A stretch of DNA of 53,329 nt from Bacteroidales bacterium (GCA_016931575.1 JAFGEO010000164.1:1-53329); one strand, 5' to 3'. Shown: positions 8,180 to 17,482, numbered from the stretch's first letter. The notes: generated from the sequence alone by a model not told the origin. A program made the numbers and translations.

Positions 8180-8557
8180 TTAATCTAATACTGAATCTCC
8201 CTTTTCACCTGTACGAACACTGATTGCTTCGTTTGCAGGCAGGACAAATATTTTACCATCACCGGGCTGGCCGGTGCTGTTTGATTGCATCAGGGCCTTT
8301 ACCGCAACTTTAACTTTACTGTCAGGGACCATGAGGGTGATCATTCTGTGGGGCCTCAACCGGGGTTCCGGGCCAAGAAGGGCCAGGGCTTCGGGACGGT
8401 TTTCTCTTACACCTTCCATAACCTTGGCGTCATAGGTTCCTTTGCCACGGCCATAAACCCGGCCTGTCGCCGTGAATGAGGGCAGTCCGGCATCGGATAA
8501 AGCCTTCTTGGTCTCATTCATCGTATCTATTTTTAATATGGCTAAGATTGTCTTCAT
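8180..8557 (-). CDS. nifI2: NifI2, PII-like nitrogenase regulator
   Basis: The 125-residue protein belongs to the GlnB/PII superfamily. It has a long T-loop region (VYGRGKGTYDAKVMEGVRE) and the C-terminal GDGKIFVLPANEAISVRTGEKG signature that marks NifI2. It lacks the uridylylated Tyr of GlnB. In methanogens, NifI1 and NifI2 together bind the MoFe protein and block its contact with NifH when ammonium is present, relieved by 2-oxoglutarate; the same role is inferred here. It sits between nifI1 (29-base gap) and nifD (18-base gap), the diagnostic position for this pair. Confidence 0.95.
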   Translation of the reverse strand: MKTILAILKIDTMNETKKALSDAGLPSFTATGRVYGRGKGTYDAKVMEGVRENRPEALALLGPEPRLRPHRMITLMVPDSKVKVAVKALMQSNSTGQPGDGKIFVLPANEAISVRTGEKGDSVLD

Positions 8558-8586
8558 GTGAATCGACTTTAAAATGAACAGTGAGA

Positions 8587-8913
8587 TTATAATTCTTTGG
8601 TGCCGCGACTTACGGTATAAGCCTCTTCAACCGGGCTGACAAAGATTTTTCCGTCACCAAAAGCACCCTTCTCACCGGTTCTTGCAGATTCAAGGATCGT
8701 GTTTACTGCGAAATCCTTGTCTTCATCCTTAACCACGATCATGAGCATATCTTTCTGTAATTCATCATATGTGATGTCACCCACCTTGATACCACGTTGT
8801 TTTCCACGTCCTACGACAGGGATTTTAGTTACGGCTACATAACCTGCCTCGAAGAGAGCTTTCATTACTTTGGCTGATTTTTCGGGGCGTACAATGGCTC
8901 TTATTAGTTGCAT
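8587..8913 (-). CDS. nifI1: NifI1, PII-like nitrogenase regulator
   Basis: This 108-residue PII-family protein starts MQLIRAIVRPEKSAKVMKAL, has the T-loop segment VVGRGKQRGIKVGDITYDEL, and ends with FGDGKIFVSPVEEAYTVSRG. The T-loop form is that of NifI1 rather than GlnB or GlnK. It is the second gene of the operon, 35 bases after nifH, with a strong ribosome binding site (AAGGAGA) before its ATG. With NifI2 it should sense 2-oxoglutarate and adenine nucleotides and switch nitrogenase off after ammonium addition. Confidence 0.95.
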   Translation of the reverse strand: MQLIRAIVRPEKSAKVMKALFEAGYVAVTKIPVVGRGKQRGIKVGDITYDELQKDMLMIVVKDEDKDFAVNTILESARTGEKGAFGDGKIFVSPVEEAYTVSRGTKEL

Positions 8914-8948
8914 AGCGTTTATCTCCTTTTACTTTATTTCTTTACTAC

Positions 8949-9911
<963 letters not shown>

Positions 9912-9984
9912 TTATTGAAATATTTTAGTACGTCCTTGTCCCGATACTGAAATACTACTTGCTGGTCGGCATTGATAGGGCGTT

Positions 9985-10000
9985 CCTACATTTTGGTAGG
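9985..10000. promoter_or_regulatory. Dyad CCTAC-N6-GTAGG, candidate activator site upstream of nifH
   Basis: A perfect 5-bp inverted repeat with a 6-base spacer lies about 180 bases upstream of the predicted nif transcription start, the usual distance for a sigma-54 enhancer. No TGT-N10-ACA (classical NifA site) was found between 9774 and 10225. Binding by the NifA-like protein is inference; short dyads also arise by chance. Confidence 0.35.
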
Positions 10001-10049
10001 ATTAATATTCAGGAAGGGTTTGAGGTCCAGCCTATCTGCCTGCATTCGG

Positions 10050-10087
10050 ATAATTATCACACTTATTGGCCTAAGCCTATAATTATC
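10050..10087. repeat. Two direct copies of the palindrome ATAATTAT(C) in the nifH upstream region
   Basis: ATAATTATC occurs at 10050-10058 and 10079-10087, 29 bases start to start, just under three helical turns. The core ATAATTAT is self-complementary. The pair lies in the 452-base region shared by nifH (leftward) and the barrel gene at 10226 (rightward). It could bind a dimeric regulator of either gene. Nothing else gene-like is seen in this region. Confidence 0.35.
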
Positions 10088-10225
10088 TGCTGAAAGCAAC
10101 CTATTGAGAAAAATATTGTTCTTACTTATGCAAGCGGCTTATAACAGAATGAATGAGCAGTCGGGCACTAGAACTCATGCAGGCACGTTAATAGGATTAC
10201 ACTACTTACTTACACAGATTTTCAT

Positions 10226-10960
10226 ATGTCAAAGCGTACACTATTTACTATAACACTAGCCATTTTTCTTGGAACAGGACTAAATTTGAATGCACAGGAC
10301 AATGTCGCTAAACTGAATTTAGGCGGACTGGTTTTCCGAAGGATTGAGCTGGGATACGAACGGGTGCTAACCGATAAGCAGTCTGCAGCATTAAGTTTTG
10401 GATATACCCTGCCGATAAGAATTCCAGGGTTAAACTCGGCAGTGACCATCCTGTCAGTTATGGAGCCAGCCGAAATAAGTTCTTCCATGAGTGGGATACG
10501 GGCTACAGGAGAATACAGGTTCTACCTGAATGCTGATCAGAAGAAACGGGCCCCGAGGGGCCTATACCTCGGACCCTATCTTTATATGACCAATTACCAT
10601 GTTGATGGCAGGGCATCCCTTTCCGACTATTACATTTCAGCTGAAGGGAATATGTTTACATTCGGGGGCGGGGCCCAGATCGGTGTGCAATGGTTAATAG
10701 CCGACAGGGTCTCCATCGATTTCACGATCCTGGGCCTTGGTCTGGCACAAACAAGGATAAAGGGGGAATTCAGGTCAAGTGCCACCTCACCGGATTATAA
10801 TGCCCTGGTGGAGGATATCAGTGCTTTCTGGGAAAATTTGTCTGTTATCGGGGGTAATGATAAGCTTGAACTGGAAGCCTATGATAATGGCATATTTGCC
10901 GGTTACACCACCTTTGCTCCTGGCTTCAGGGCAGTGTTGTCGATCGGGGTGGCTTTTTAG
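10226..10960 (+). CDS. Exported outer-membrane beta-barrel protein, DUF3575-like
   Basis: The 244-residue protein has a signal peptide ending NLNAQ at about residue 24. The mature start KLNLGGLVFRRIELGYERVL resembles DUF3575 proteins of Bacteroidota, and the chain alternates aromatic and glycine residues as in small barrels, ending in Phe (LSIGVAF). It is transcribed away from nifH, with a 452-base shared upstream region, and converges on the HAD gene at 11041. No substrate or partner can be named. A link to nitrogen fixation rests only on the shared intergenic region and is weak. Confidence 0.75.
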   Translation: MSKRTLFTITLAIFLGTGLNLNAQDNVAKLNLGGLVFRRIELGYERVLTDKQSAALSFGYTLPIRIPGLNSAVTILSVMEPAEISSSMSGIRATGEYRFYLNADQKKRAPRGLYLGPYLYMTNYHVDGRASLSDYYISAEGNMFTFGGGAQIGVQWLIADRVSIDFTILGLGLAQTRIKGEFRSSATSPDYNALVEDISAFWENLSVIGGNDKLELEAYDNGIFAGYTTFAPGFRAVLSIGVAF

Positions 10961-11040
10961 AAAGGAGGATCACCGGATAAGGTATTGCGTGCCTGTATTC
11001 GGAAGCCTGGCAGCCGGGAAACATCTTTATGCTCCTGGCT

Positions 11041-11829
11041 TTATTCCGCTACGATCTCACCTACTCCCTTCAGGATATAGCTGGGCTGGTACGGAAACTG
11101 CTTGATGGTCCCGCGTGTGGAAATACCGCTGAGTACCAGGCAGGTATCGATCTCAGACTCAATCCCGGCAATGATATCCGTATCCATCCTGTCCCCGATA
11201 ATTACCGTCTCCTCCCTGGTACAACCCAAAATTTTGAGGGCATTCCGCATCATCAGCGGGTTGGGCTTACCGACAAAGTAGGCATTTTTTCCGGTTGCCA
11301 TCTCAATGGGGGATATTAAGGCTTTTGTTGCAGGGGCGATGCCTTCCTCTATGGGACCCGAAACATCGGGATTGGTGCCGATTAGCTTGGCCCCGCGCAG
11401 GACAAGATTTACGGCTTTTTCAATCTTTTCATAGCCATACGATCGTGCTTCCCCCATCACAACATAATCAGGATCAATGTTGTTCATGGTATACCCCACA
11501 TCATACAGGGCATTAATGAGCCCGGCCTCTCCGATAATATAAGCGCTGCCCCTGGGCTTCTGGCTCGCCAGGAACATGGCCGTTGCCAGGGCGGAGGTAT
11601 AAAACTTATCTTTATCCACTTTGATGCCCAGTCTGGCCATTTTTTCCTGTAATTCTTTCGGCGTGCGTTCCGATGAATTGGTCAGGAATAGAAATTTCTT
11701 TTTCTCCCCGGTTAGCCATTCAACAAATTCTCTGACCCCTGGCAAAAGTTTATTTCCATGGTATAACACACCATCCATATCGCAGATGAAGCCGTTTTTT
11801 GCTTTTAAGCTTGCTAGATTTTTTTTCAT
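11041..11829 (-). CDS. HAD-superfamily phosphatase, NagD-like (subfamily IIA)
   Basis: The protein of about 262 residues has HAD motif I DMDGVLYHG (nucleophile Asp17, general acid Asp19), motif II FLTNSS and motif IV VIIGDRMDTDI, with the C2 cap of NagD-type enzymes between them (GTNPD and KPNPLMM regions). Such enzymes dephosphorylate nucleotides, phosphoglycolate or 4-nitrophenyl phosphate in the cytosol. The frame is open from a TTG at 11865; the ATG at 11829 is preferred because family members start shortly before motif I. The substrate is unknown. It stands alone, convergent with the barrel gene. Confidence 0.88.
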   Translation of the reverse strand: MKKNLASLKAKNGFICDMDGVLYHGNKLLPGVREFVEWLTGEKKKFLFLTNSSERTPKELQEKMARLGIKVDKDKFYTSALATAMFLASQKPRGSAYIIGEAGLINALYDVGYTMNNIDPDYVVMGEARSYGYEKIEKAVNLVLRGAKLIGTNPDVSGPIEEGIAPATKALISPIEMATGKNAYFVGKPNPLMMRNALKILGCTREETVIIGDRMDTDIIAGIESEIDTCLVLSGISTRGTIKQFPYQPSYILKGVGEIVAE

Positions 11830-12059
11830 TTCCTGTTCAAAATACCTTTGCAGCTGATGGATCAATGCCCTAAATCCTGTAACAGGTTTTTTTAGGTGAA
11901 TTGATCCATAAAAGTAGTAAGATATTGCGTTTTTCCATGTTTCCTGGTCCGGAATAACTCACAAACTGTGCTTTATAACTAGTCGCCGGAAATCCGGATA
12001 AAATCTGATCCCGGGAATCGATATCCCTGTTGGGTTTTCCGGAAGACAGAAAATCACCC

Positions 12060-12245
12060 TCAGTTCGTTTGCCACCGTGTTCCCCGCCGGTAAAACTCAA
12101 TGTATTCCTTTTCCCAGTCGGTTTCAGCTTTGTGCTCAGTTTCCGGGTGAGTGTTCACCGCCGGTTTGGTTCCATTTTTCAGAATAAAGAAAAAATTCTT
12201 TATTACAGCTTTTAAAAAAAGCTTTTTATTCATACGTGTTTTCAT
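12060..12245 (-). CDS. Possible small basic/amphipathic protein downstream of rex
   Basis: A frame of about 61 residues follows rex; an upstream ATG at 12269 would overlap the rex stop by 14 bases. It has a basic, aromatic N-terminal helix (KKLFLKAVIKNFFFILKNG) and a charged C-terminus rich in Glu, Trp and Arg, a composition that looks protein-like. An AGGG lies just before the ATG at 12245. No family is recognised. It may be a small membrane-associated protein co-transcribed with rex or chance. The rest of 11830-12255 shows no gene. Confidence 0.35.
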   Translation of the reverse strand: MKTRMNKKLFLKAVIKNFFFILKNGTKPAVNTHPETEHKAETDWEKEYIEFYRRGTRWQTN

Positions 12246-12255
12246 AACCCTATAG

Positions 12256-12933
12256 TTAAATTTGACCATATTGCTTATTTTTCAATTCCTTCAACCGTTG
12301 CAGGAGGATAGCCACATTTGCATACATTGAAGTGTTCTGGACGACGACAGAATCAGGTACCTGGAGGAAAGTCGGGGTAAAATTCCAAATGGCTTTGATT
12401 TTGGCATCCACCATGATGTCTACAGCTTCCTGAGCAATCCGTGCAGGCGTCGTCAGGATCCCGATCTCGACCTTTAGCCGTGTGACCAGCTCGTTCAGGC
12501 GGCTGACATGCATAACACTCACGTTGCCAATCTGTGTTCCGACCTTCGTGGGTGCGACATCAAAAGCTGCGATGATCTTGATACCAAAACCACTCAGGTT
12601 ATCATACGAAAGAAGGGCAGAGCCCAGGTTCCCTGCACCTACCAGAATTGCTTCGCTTTTGGTATTCAGGCTCAGAAAGTCTTCAATGATCCGGATCAGC
12701 TCATAGGTAACATATCCAACCCGGGGTTTGCCCACAGCACCAGTATAGGAAAGATCCTTAACAATTTGAGTGGGATCGTAATTCAGCTCCCTGGCGATAG
12801 CCGGCGCTGAAATATTCATCTGCCCCTGTTCCCAGATACCCTGCAAAAAGTGCAGGTAACGGGGGAGGCGCCTGAGTGTTGGTTCAGGAATTTCAGTGCG
12901 GGGGCGCTTCCTATGGAGATCCTTCTTTGTCAT
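12256..12933 (-). CDS. rex: Redox-sensing transcriptional repressor Rex
   Basis: Rex represses fermentation and anaerobic respiration genes and is released by high NADH/NAD+. The 225-residue protein has an N-terminal winged helix (residues 15-85, with PAIARELNYDPTQIVKDLSY) and a Rossmann NADH domain with GAGNLGSAL at 99-107, then the C-terminal NTSMYANVAILLQRLK domain-swap helix. The start is the ATG at 12933 (MTKKDLHRK); the frame upstream begins only with TTG. A TAnnTTTG box lies 16 bases upstream. Its place next to nifA and near the nif operon suggests, but does not show, redox control of nitrogen fixation. Confidence 0.95.
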   Translation of the reverse strand: MTKKDLHRKRPRTEIPEPTLRRLPRYLHFLQGIWEQGQMNISAPAIARELNYDPTQIVKDLSYTGAVGKPRVGYVTYELIRIIEDFLSLNTKSEAILVGAGNLGSALLSYDNLSGFGIKIIAAFDVAPTKVGTQIGNVSVMHVSRLNELVTRLKVEIGILTTPARIAQEAVDIMVDAKIKAIWNFTPTFLQVPDSVVVQNTSMYANVAILLQRLKELKNKQYGQI

Positions 12934-12948
12934 GATTAATAATTGATA

Positions 12949-12956
12949 CAAATATA
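12949..12956 (-). promoter_or_regulatory. TAnnTTTG -7 box of rex
   Basis: TATATTTG on the minus strand matches the Bacteroidota housekeeping -7 element exactly; TTTT lies 19 bases upstream where TTTG is expected. The start ATG is 16 bases downstream, so the leader would be under 10 bases. Confidence 0.5.
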
Positions 12957-12957
12957 G

Positions 12958-13001
12958 AAAAAACTTTTATTAAAGAAAAATATCTTTAATAAAAGTTTTT
13001 T
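12958..13001 (-). terminator. Perfect 18-bp inverted repeat, AT-rich, between nifA and rex
   Basis: AAAAAACTTTTATTAAAG (12958-12975) and its exact complement (12984-13001) flank an 8-base loop. In the direction of nifA transcription it forms a hairpin ending in a T-run, about 166 bases after the nifA stop. It also lies directly against the rex -7 box, so it may instead be an operator, for example for Rex autoregulation. Both readings are inference. Confidence 0.6.
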
Positions 13002-13166
13002 TACTCATCATATTTTCTGGTCGGGGGATTTGGTATCTAGGAAGGAAAAGTAATGAATTCAGATTCGTGTCTTGTCTGGAGGTAGTTCTTATCCTGCTTA
13101 TACTACCCTGTAAAATGTTTTGAGGATACCTACAGCTTTCTTGCAGGACGGTAGTCACGGAATTCC

Positions 13167-14744
13167 TTAGCCGCGCTTATACCTTCTGGGATCAATATCA
13201 TACTTTTTAGCCCTAAGGCCCATGATGCGTTCGGTGATGCCAAGCTGGGCTGCAGCCTTAGCCAGGTTTCCATGGGTTTGAAGCAGGGTTTCAATGATCA
13301 GCTGCTTCTCTACACGGTCGAGGATGACCTGCAGGGTACCTTTCGATTCAGTACTTGAAGAAGTCGCCGTTTGCAGGGTTGGGGGCAGGTTGTGGGCGCG
13401 GATAACGCCATCGGTGGTCAGGATGGAGGCACGCTCAATACAGTTTTCCAGCTCGCGGACATTGCCGGGCCAGTGGTAGACCATCAGCATGTCGATGGCC
13501 GAGGAGGAGATGCGCTTGATCTCTGTATAGTTTTCCCGGTTGCATTTTTGTATGAAATGATCAACCAGCATCGGAATGTCGTTGATCCTTTCTTTAAGTG
13601 ACGGAACATAAATTGGAAAGACATTGAGACGGTAGAAAAGGTCCTCACGAAATGTTCCCTTTTCGATAAGGTTTTCAAGGTTCCGGTTGGTGGCTGCCAC
13701 AATTCGGACATTGGACTTGATGGTTTCAGCACCTCCGACCCGTTCATATTCTTTTTCCTGAAGGGTCCGTAAAAGCTTCACCTGGACCGTGGCCGGCAGG
13801 TCGCCGATCTCATCCAGGAAGATGGTTCCACCCTCAGCCAGTTCGAAGCGGCCTTTCCGCAGTTTTTCTGCGCCAGTAAAAGCCCCTTTTTCGTGGCCGA
13901 AAAGTTCACTTTCGATCAGACTTTCAGGCAGGGCTGAGCAGTTTACTTTGATCAGCGGGGCTTCCGATCGCGGGCTGTTGTAATGTATCGCATCGGCAAT
14001 CAGCTCTTTTCCTACTCCGCTTTCACCACGGATCAGTACGGTGGCATTGGTGGTTGCTACCCTTTCGATAAGCTTGTAGACTTCACGCATGTGGCCCGAA
14101 TTCCCGATCATATTGGAGGGGATGAACTTGTCCTTCAGTTCGATATGAAGTTTGGCGTTCTCCTCCTTTAATCGTTCGATCTCTTCCAGCCTGTCCTGCC
14201 GGGCCCTTACAAACTGGGCAATCATGCTTCCAAGAATGGTTAAGATCCGTACCTGTTCGTTGTGATCATCCCCTTCCTTGAAGGCTACATCGATGCTTAG
14301 GGTCCCGGATATCTGATCTTCCACCTTTACGGGCACACAGATAAAGGTGATATGCCTCCGGTCGGAAGTAAGAAGTTTTGATTTCGTACGGTTTAAATAG
14401 GTATTGTCTTTCAGGATCTTCGGGATGACAATGGGTTCACCGGTTTTTACCACCCTTCCGATGGCTCCTTCCCCTATCTGGTATACACCAAGGGCCTTGG
14501 CCGCCTCACTGATCCCATACCCCCGCTCGATAAAAATACTGGAATTTTCACGATTCAGAATGGTGATAATGGTCCGCTCAGCGGAAAGGTAGGTCGAGAT
14601 TATTTCCAGGATGCTATCCAGGTCTTCCTTGATATTCCGGCTGTTATTCAGCCTGCGACTGACATCCAGCAATAAAGGCAGTTCCGTGGATCCGTAACAT
14701 TCTCTCCCCGTTTTCTCACAATAGATATGCCTTTCTAGTCTCAT
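13167..14744 (-). CDS. nifA: NifA-like sigma-54-dependent activator (GAF-AAA+-Fis HTH)
   Basis: The 525-residue protein has an N-terminal GAF domain (about 25-180), a linker helix, then the sigma-54 AAA+ domain with Walker A GESGVGKE at 240-247, the sigma-54 contact loop GAFTGA at 287-292 and Walker B GGTIFLDE at 305-312. A Fis-type helix-turn-helix at 493-516 ([25 protein letters not shown]) closely resembles NifA recognition helices. Alternatives such as NorR are less likely given the nif context. The N-terminus has a Cys9/Cys16 pair; the interdomain Cys-x4-Cys of rhizobial oxygen-sensitive NifA is absent. It should activate the promoter at 9826-9840. Confidence 0.9.
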   Translation of the reverse strand: MRLERHIYCEKTGRECYGSTELPLLLDVSRRLNNSRNIKEDLDSILEIISTYLSAERTIITILNRENSSIFIERGYGISEAAKALGVYQIGEGAIGRVVKTGEPIVIPKILKDNTYLNRTKSKLLTSDRRHITFICVPVKVEDQISGTLSIDVAFKEGDDHNEQVRILTILGSMIAQFVRARQDRLEEIERLKEENAKLHIELKDKFIPSNMIGNSGHMREVYKLIERVATTNATVLIRGESGVGKELIADAIHYNSPRSEAPLIKVNCSALPESLIESELFGHEKGAFTGAEKLRKGRFELAEGGTIFLDEIGDLPATVQVKLLRTLQEKEYERVGGAETIKSNVRIVAATNRNLENLIEKGTFREDLFYRLNVFPIYVPSLKERINDIPMLVDHFIQKCNRENYTEIKRISSSAIDMLMVYHWPGNVRELENCIERASILTTDGVIRAHNLPPTLQTATSSSTESKGTLQVILDRVEKQLIIETLLQTHGNLAKAAAQLGITERIMGLRAKKYDIDPRRYKRG

Positions 14745-14767
14745 TTCTATCAGTCTGAAATATTTTA

Positions 14768-14775
14768 CAAAGATA
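14768..14775 (-). promoter_or_regulatory. TAnnTTTG -7 box of nifA
   Basis: TATCTTTG on the minus strand, 23 bases before the nifA ATG, matches the housekeeping -7 element exactly. No TTTG is found at the -33 position. It suggests nifA itself is read by the housekeeping sigma factor rather than sigma-54. Confidence 0.5.
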
Positions 14776-14827
14776 ATGGTTAATATTTCAAAAAATACGA
14801 GAAGACCCCTTAAAAAGTATAACTAAA

Positions 14828-14842
14828 ACTAATATAATTAGT
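14828..14842. promoter_or_regulatory. Dyad ACTAAT-ATA-ATTAGT upstream of nifA
   Basis: A perfect 6-bp inverted repeat with a 3-base centre lies 53 bases upstream of the nifA -7 box. It is a candidate regulator site for nifA. The region is very AT-rich, so chance is possible. Confidence 0.35.
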
Positions 14843-14855
14843 AAAAAATAGACAT

Positions 14856-14877
14856 AACCCCTCTAAAAAATGGGGTT
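14856..14877 (-). terminator. Hairpin terminator after the LytTR regulator
   Basis: AACCCC (14856-14861) and GGGGTT (14872-14877) form a 6-bp stem 18 bases after the stop of the LytTR gene. On the minus strand it is followed within a few bases by a TATTTTTT stretch. It probably ends the six-gene operon above it and insulates nifA. Confidence 0.55.
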
Positions 14878-14895
14878 TAATTGAAAATATTATAA

Positions 14896-15606
14896 TTATA
14901 ACAAGCGGCCATGTGTTTTTAATATCAGGTAAAAAGCTTTCTGATAGCTTTCGGATACCGGAATGATCTGATCGCCGATGTGAATGCGGTGATTGCTGAT
15001 GGATTCGATCTTATTCAGGGCCACTACCCAGGATTTGTGGACCCTTACAAAATCATTTTCGGGCAGGATATTCATCAGGGAGGTGAAATTCTGCAGGCAC
15101 ATCAGTCTTTTTTGTCGGGTCACGATTCCCAGGTAGTCTTTCATGCCCTCGACATAAAGGATGTCGTTCAGGAATACCCGTTCGATCTGGTAGGCTGTTT
15201 TCACAAATATCAGATCCGATGCAGTTCCTGTTTTTTGTTCACGGACAGGATTTCCGATAAGTTCTCTGGCCTTAACCACTGCCTGCATGAACCGCTCGAA
15301 GGGATAGGGCTTCAGGAGGTAGTCGATTACTTCGAGTTCATAAGCTTTTAGAGCGTACTCATGAAATGCCGTGGTGATAATCACCCTGGGTTTGTTTGGC
15401 AGGGATTCCAGCAACTGGATACCGTTCAGCTTGTCCATCTGGATGTCCAGGAAAAGAAGGTCCGGGGTATGGGTGGTGAGGTAATTGAGTGCATTCAGGC
15501 TGCTGGAGAAACTGGCCTGCAGCGAAAGAAAAGGGACATCGCTGATGAAACTTTCAAGCTTCTTCAGGGCCATAGGTTCATCTTCAACAGCAATGCAGTT
15601 AATCAT
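14896..15606 (-). CDS. LytTR-family response regulator
   Basis: The 236-residue protein has a receiver domain (residues 1-120) with acidic pocket Glu8-Asp9-Glu10, phospho-acceptor Asp54 (LLFLDIQM) and the YLLKPYPFERF segment containing the conserved Lys. A LytTR DNA-binding domain (about 135-235) follows, with ILYVEGMKDYLGI and FVRVHKSWVVALNKI signatures. It overlaps the kinase gene by 8 bases and is its cognate partner. LytTR regulators often control cell-surface or stress genes. The target could be its own operon of membrane proteins or the protease gene upstream, but no binding sites were resolved. Confidence 0.93.
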   Translation of the reverse strand: MINCIAVEDEPMALKKLESFISDVPFLSLQASFSSSLNALNYLTTHTPDLLFLDIQMDKLNGIQLLESLPNKPRVIITTAFHEYALKAYELEVIDYLLKPYPFERFMQAVVKARELIGNPVREQKTGTASDLIFVKTAYQIERVFLNDILYVEGMKDYLGIVTRQKRLMCLQNFTSLMNILPENDFVRVHKSWVVALNKIESISNHRIHIGDQIIPVSESYQKAFYLILKTHGRLL

Positions 15607-16612
15607 GGTATTTCAGGTTTAGCCTGACCCGGTAAAGATCAGATTTTTTTTCGATCTCCAGTTCATACCTTCGGGGATAGTAAGCTTCCAGCCTTTTTTT
15701 TACGTTTTCTATCCCCAGGCCCCCGACTGACTTCTCCTGCCGGTGTGGATCGAAATAATTGGTGCAGATGAAATCGAGAGCGGAGCCATCGTCGAGTAAA
15801 AACACCGTAACAAGGGGCTTGCCTTCTTTTTCGCTCGCAAACTTCAGGGCATTCTCCACAAAGGGCAGCAGCAGGAAGGGCCTGATCTGCCTGTCACCAT
15901 CAAGGATGGAATGTTTAAACTGGATGGCATCGGGAGACTGGTGCCGTAAACGGTGAAGATCAAGCAGGTCTTCAAGGTATTTCTTTTCCTGACTAAGACG
16001 GACAAGTTCCGTATTGGTTTCATAAAGCATGTAACGCATCATATCTGAAAGCTTGATGATGGCCTGGGAGGCCATTTTCGGGTCGTGGCGGATCAGGGAA
16101 TCAATGTTATTCAGGGTATTGAACAGAAAATGGGGGTTGACCTGGTTCCGGAGCAGGTTCAGCTCGTTTTGCAGGTTGATCTTTTCCTGTTCGGCTTTAT
16201 TTTCCTGTGAATTATACCAGTGTTCAAATGCCCGGATAAGTGTACCCAGTTGAATCAGGATGAAAGTGGTAATGGTCGAGCCGGTGTAGAGCCGGAGGGT
16301 AAGCATCTCCTGGATATCCTGAAAACCAAGATAAAGTACCGAGAAGAAGAATCCGCTGATCAGGGGGCTTGCTGCCAGCGAGCTTATCAGGTAACGGTAA
16401 GGTTTTCGCTGTTGCAGGATGAAGTTTGCCAGCCGGAAATAGGTCATATAAACAGCGACAGCGGCCCAAACCAGGTGGACGATATAGACCGGGTAATAGG
16501 CTTTAAAAAATTTCCAGCCATCCGTGATATTAAAGGCGGTCTGTAGCGAAAGGGCTATGAATACCGACCAGAAGATCAGGTGTACAGAGGTAAAGATCAG
16601 CTTCTTCAACAT
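15599..16612 (-). CDS. LytS/YehU-type sensor histidine kinase
   Basis: The 337-residue protein has four predicted membrane helices (about 7-25, 41-60, 76-95, 112-128), then a His_kinase domain with the phospho-acceptor motif NQVNPHFLFNTLNNID (His161) and an ATPase domain with LLPFVENALKFA and GGLGIENVKKRLEAYY. There is no separate periplasmic sensor domain, so the signal is probably sensed in the membrane or through a partner. It starts 26 bases after the fourth small membrane gene and overlaps the regulator by 8 bases, so the small membrane proteins are candidate sensory partners. Confidence 0.93.
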   Translation of the reverse strand: MLKKLIFTSVHLIFWSVFIALSLQTAFNITDGWKFFKAYYPVYIVHLVWAAVAVYMTYFRLANFILQQRKPYRYLISSLAASPLISGFFFSVLYLGFQDIQEMLTLRLYTGSTITTFILIQLGTLIRAFEHWYNSQENKAEQEKINLQNELNLLRNQVNPHFLFNTLNNIDSLIRHDPKMASQAIIKLSDMMRYMLYETNTELVRLSQEKKYLEDLLDLHRLRHQSPDAIQFKHSILDGDRQIRPFLLLPFVENALKFASEKEGKPLVTVFLLDDGSALDFICTNYFDPHRQEKSVGGLGIENVKKRLEAYYPRRYELEIEKKSDLYRVRLNLKYHD

Positions 16613-16638
16613 AGTTCAAAGATACTCTAATGTATGGA

Positions 16639-17049
16639 TCATCGGAACGAAAATCCTCTGTCCCTGATGGACCCTGTAGGAATCAACGCCGGGATAAAGA
16701 AGCAAAGTATCATTACAGCAAGAAATGCAGCCATAAAAATAGTGCCCCCGGGCAGTATAAATTCAAGGGCCAGGCGCACGGCGTAAACGATTCCCAGAGT
16801 AAGCAACAGGAATCGTCCCAACAGGCTCTCCGTTATGTTTTTTCTGAACCGGATGCACATGATGCCGATAAGCAGGAAAAAGGTGGCCAGACAATAGTTC
16901 AGCATAAGCATGATATTTCTGTCGATCGTGCTAAGGGTGGAGAGGGTATCTTTCCAGTTGAAAAGATACCAGAACGCAAAATGGAAGAGGGCACCAAGGA
17001 TGTTAAGAATACCTCCTGCCAGCAGTAAAAATGAGTTAGTTTTTGTCAT
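16639..17049 (-). CDS. Small four-helix membrane protein (fourth of four in the LytS operon)
   Basis: The 136-residue protein is almost entirely membrane helices (about 5-25, 45-65, 77-95, 98-120) with a basic C-terminus (RDRGFSFR). The first helix begins LLLAGGILNILGALFHF, with a Gly 11 residues before a His. The same Gly-to-His pattern occurs in the three preceding genes, so the four are probably distant paralogues. It overlaps the preceding gene by 14 bases and ends 26 bases before the kinase gene. No function is known. Signal modulation for the kinase, or being its regulated output, are both possible. Confidence 0.78.
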   Translation of the reverse strand: MTKTNSFLLLAGGILNILGALFHFAFWYLFNWKDTLSTLSTIDRNIMLMLNYCLATFFLLIGIMCIRFRKNITESLLGRFLLLTLGIVYAVRLALEFILPGGTIFMAAFLAVMILCFFIPALIPTGSIRDRGFSFR

Positions 17050-17482
17050 GGTTTTTATTTTTTATCAGTCCGGTCAGGAACAGCACACCAATAGCCAGTG
17101 AATAGAGTGAAAAGAACGGATACAGGGTACGTTCCGGCTTCTGAAAGGATATTAAATAGTGGATATCATAGAAAATAACCAGTCCCCTAAATGTGAAAAC
17201 GATGGCTATAATCCAGCTGATGGTTTTTTTCCATGGAAGGAATGGTCTGCCTGTTGCTGTTGCATAGCTATAGATGCTGCATACCAGGAACACGAGCGCG
17301 AGGAACAGAGTAGTGATCATGGGCACAGGGGATCCGTTTCTGTCTTCCCGGGCAAAATCCTCTCCCGCACCAAAGCTGATATAGAGATCTCCCCCCGCGA
17401 GAGCGATGTAAACATGCAGAAGAGATACCAGGAGCACCAGGAAACTTCCAGCCAGCAGAAAATAGCTGTATTCTGTTTTCAT
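17036..17482 (-). CDS. Small four-helix membrane protein (third of four)
   Basis: The 148-residue protein has four hydrophobic segments and starts with FLLAGSFLVLLVSLLHVYIAL, again with a Gly 11 residues before a His in helix one. The first loop, GGDLYISFGAGEDFARED, is acidic and probably extracytoplasmic. The C-terminus is basic (IKNKNHDKN), fitting a cytoplasmic end. It overlaps the preceding gene by 4 bases and the next by 14, showing translational coupling. It resembles the uncharacterised small membrane proteins of Bacteroidota; no enzymatic motif is seen. Confidence 0.78.
   Translation of the reverse strand: MKTEYSYFLLAGSFLVLLVSLLHVYIALAGGDLYISFGAGEDFAREDRNGSPVPMITTLFLALVFLVCSIYSYATATGRPFLPWKKTISWIIAIVFTFRGLVIFYDIHYLISFQKPERTLYPFFSLYSLAIGVLFLTGLIKNKNHDKN

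Noticed and set aside
11870-12100. A 76-residue minus-strand frame between the HAD gene and rex.
   Set aside because: Composition is not protein-like, there is no start signal, and it overlaps the more plausible small frame at 12060-12245.
12970-13158. A 62-residue minus-strand frame between nifA and rex.
   Set aside because: It reads through the terminator-like inverted repeat and has no conserved features.
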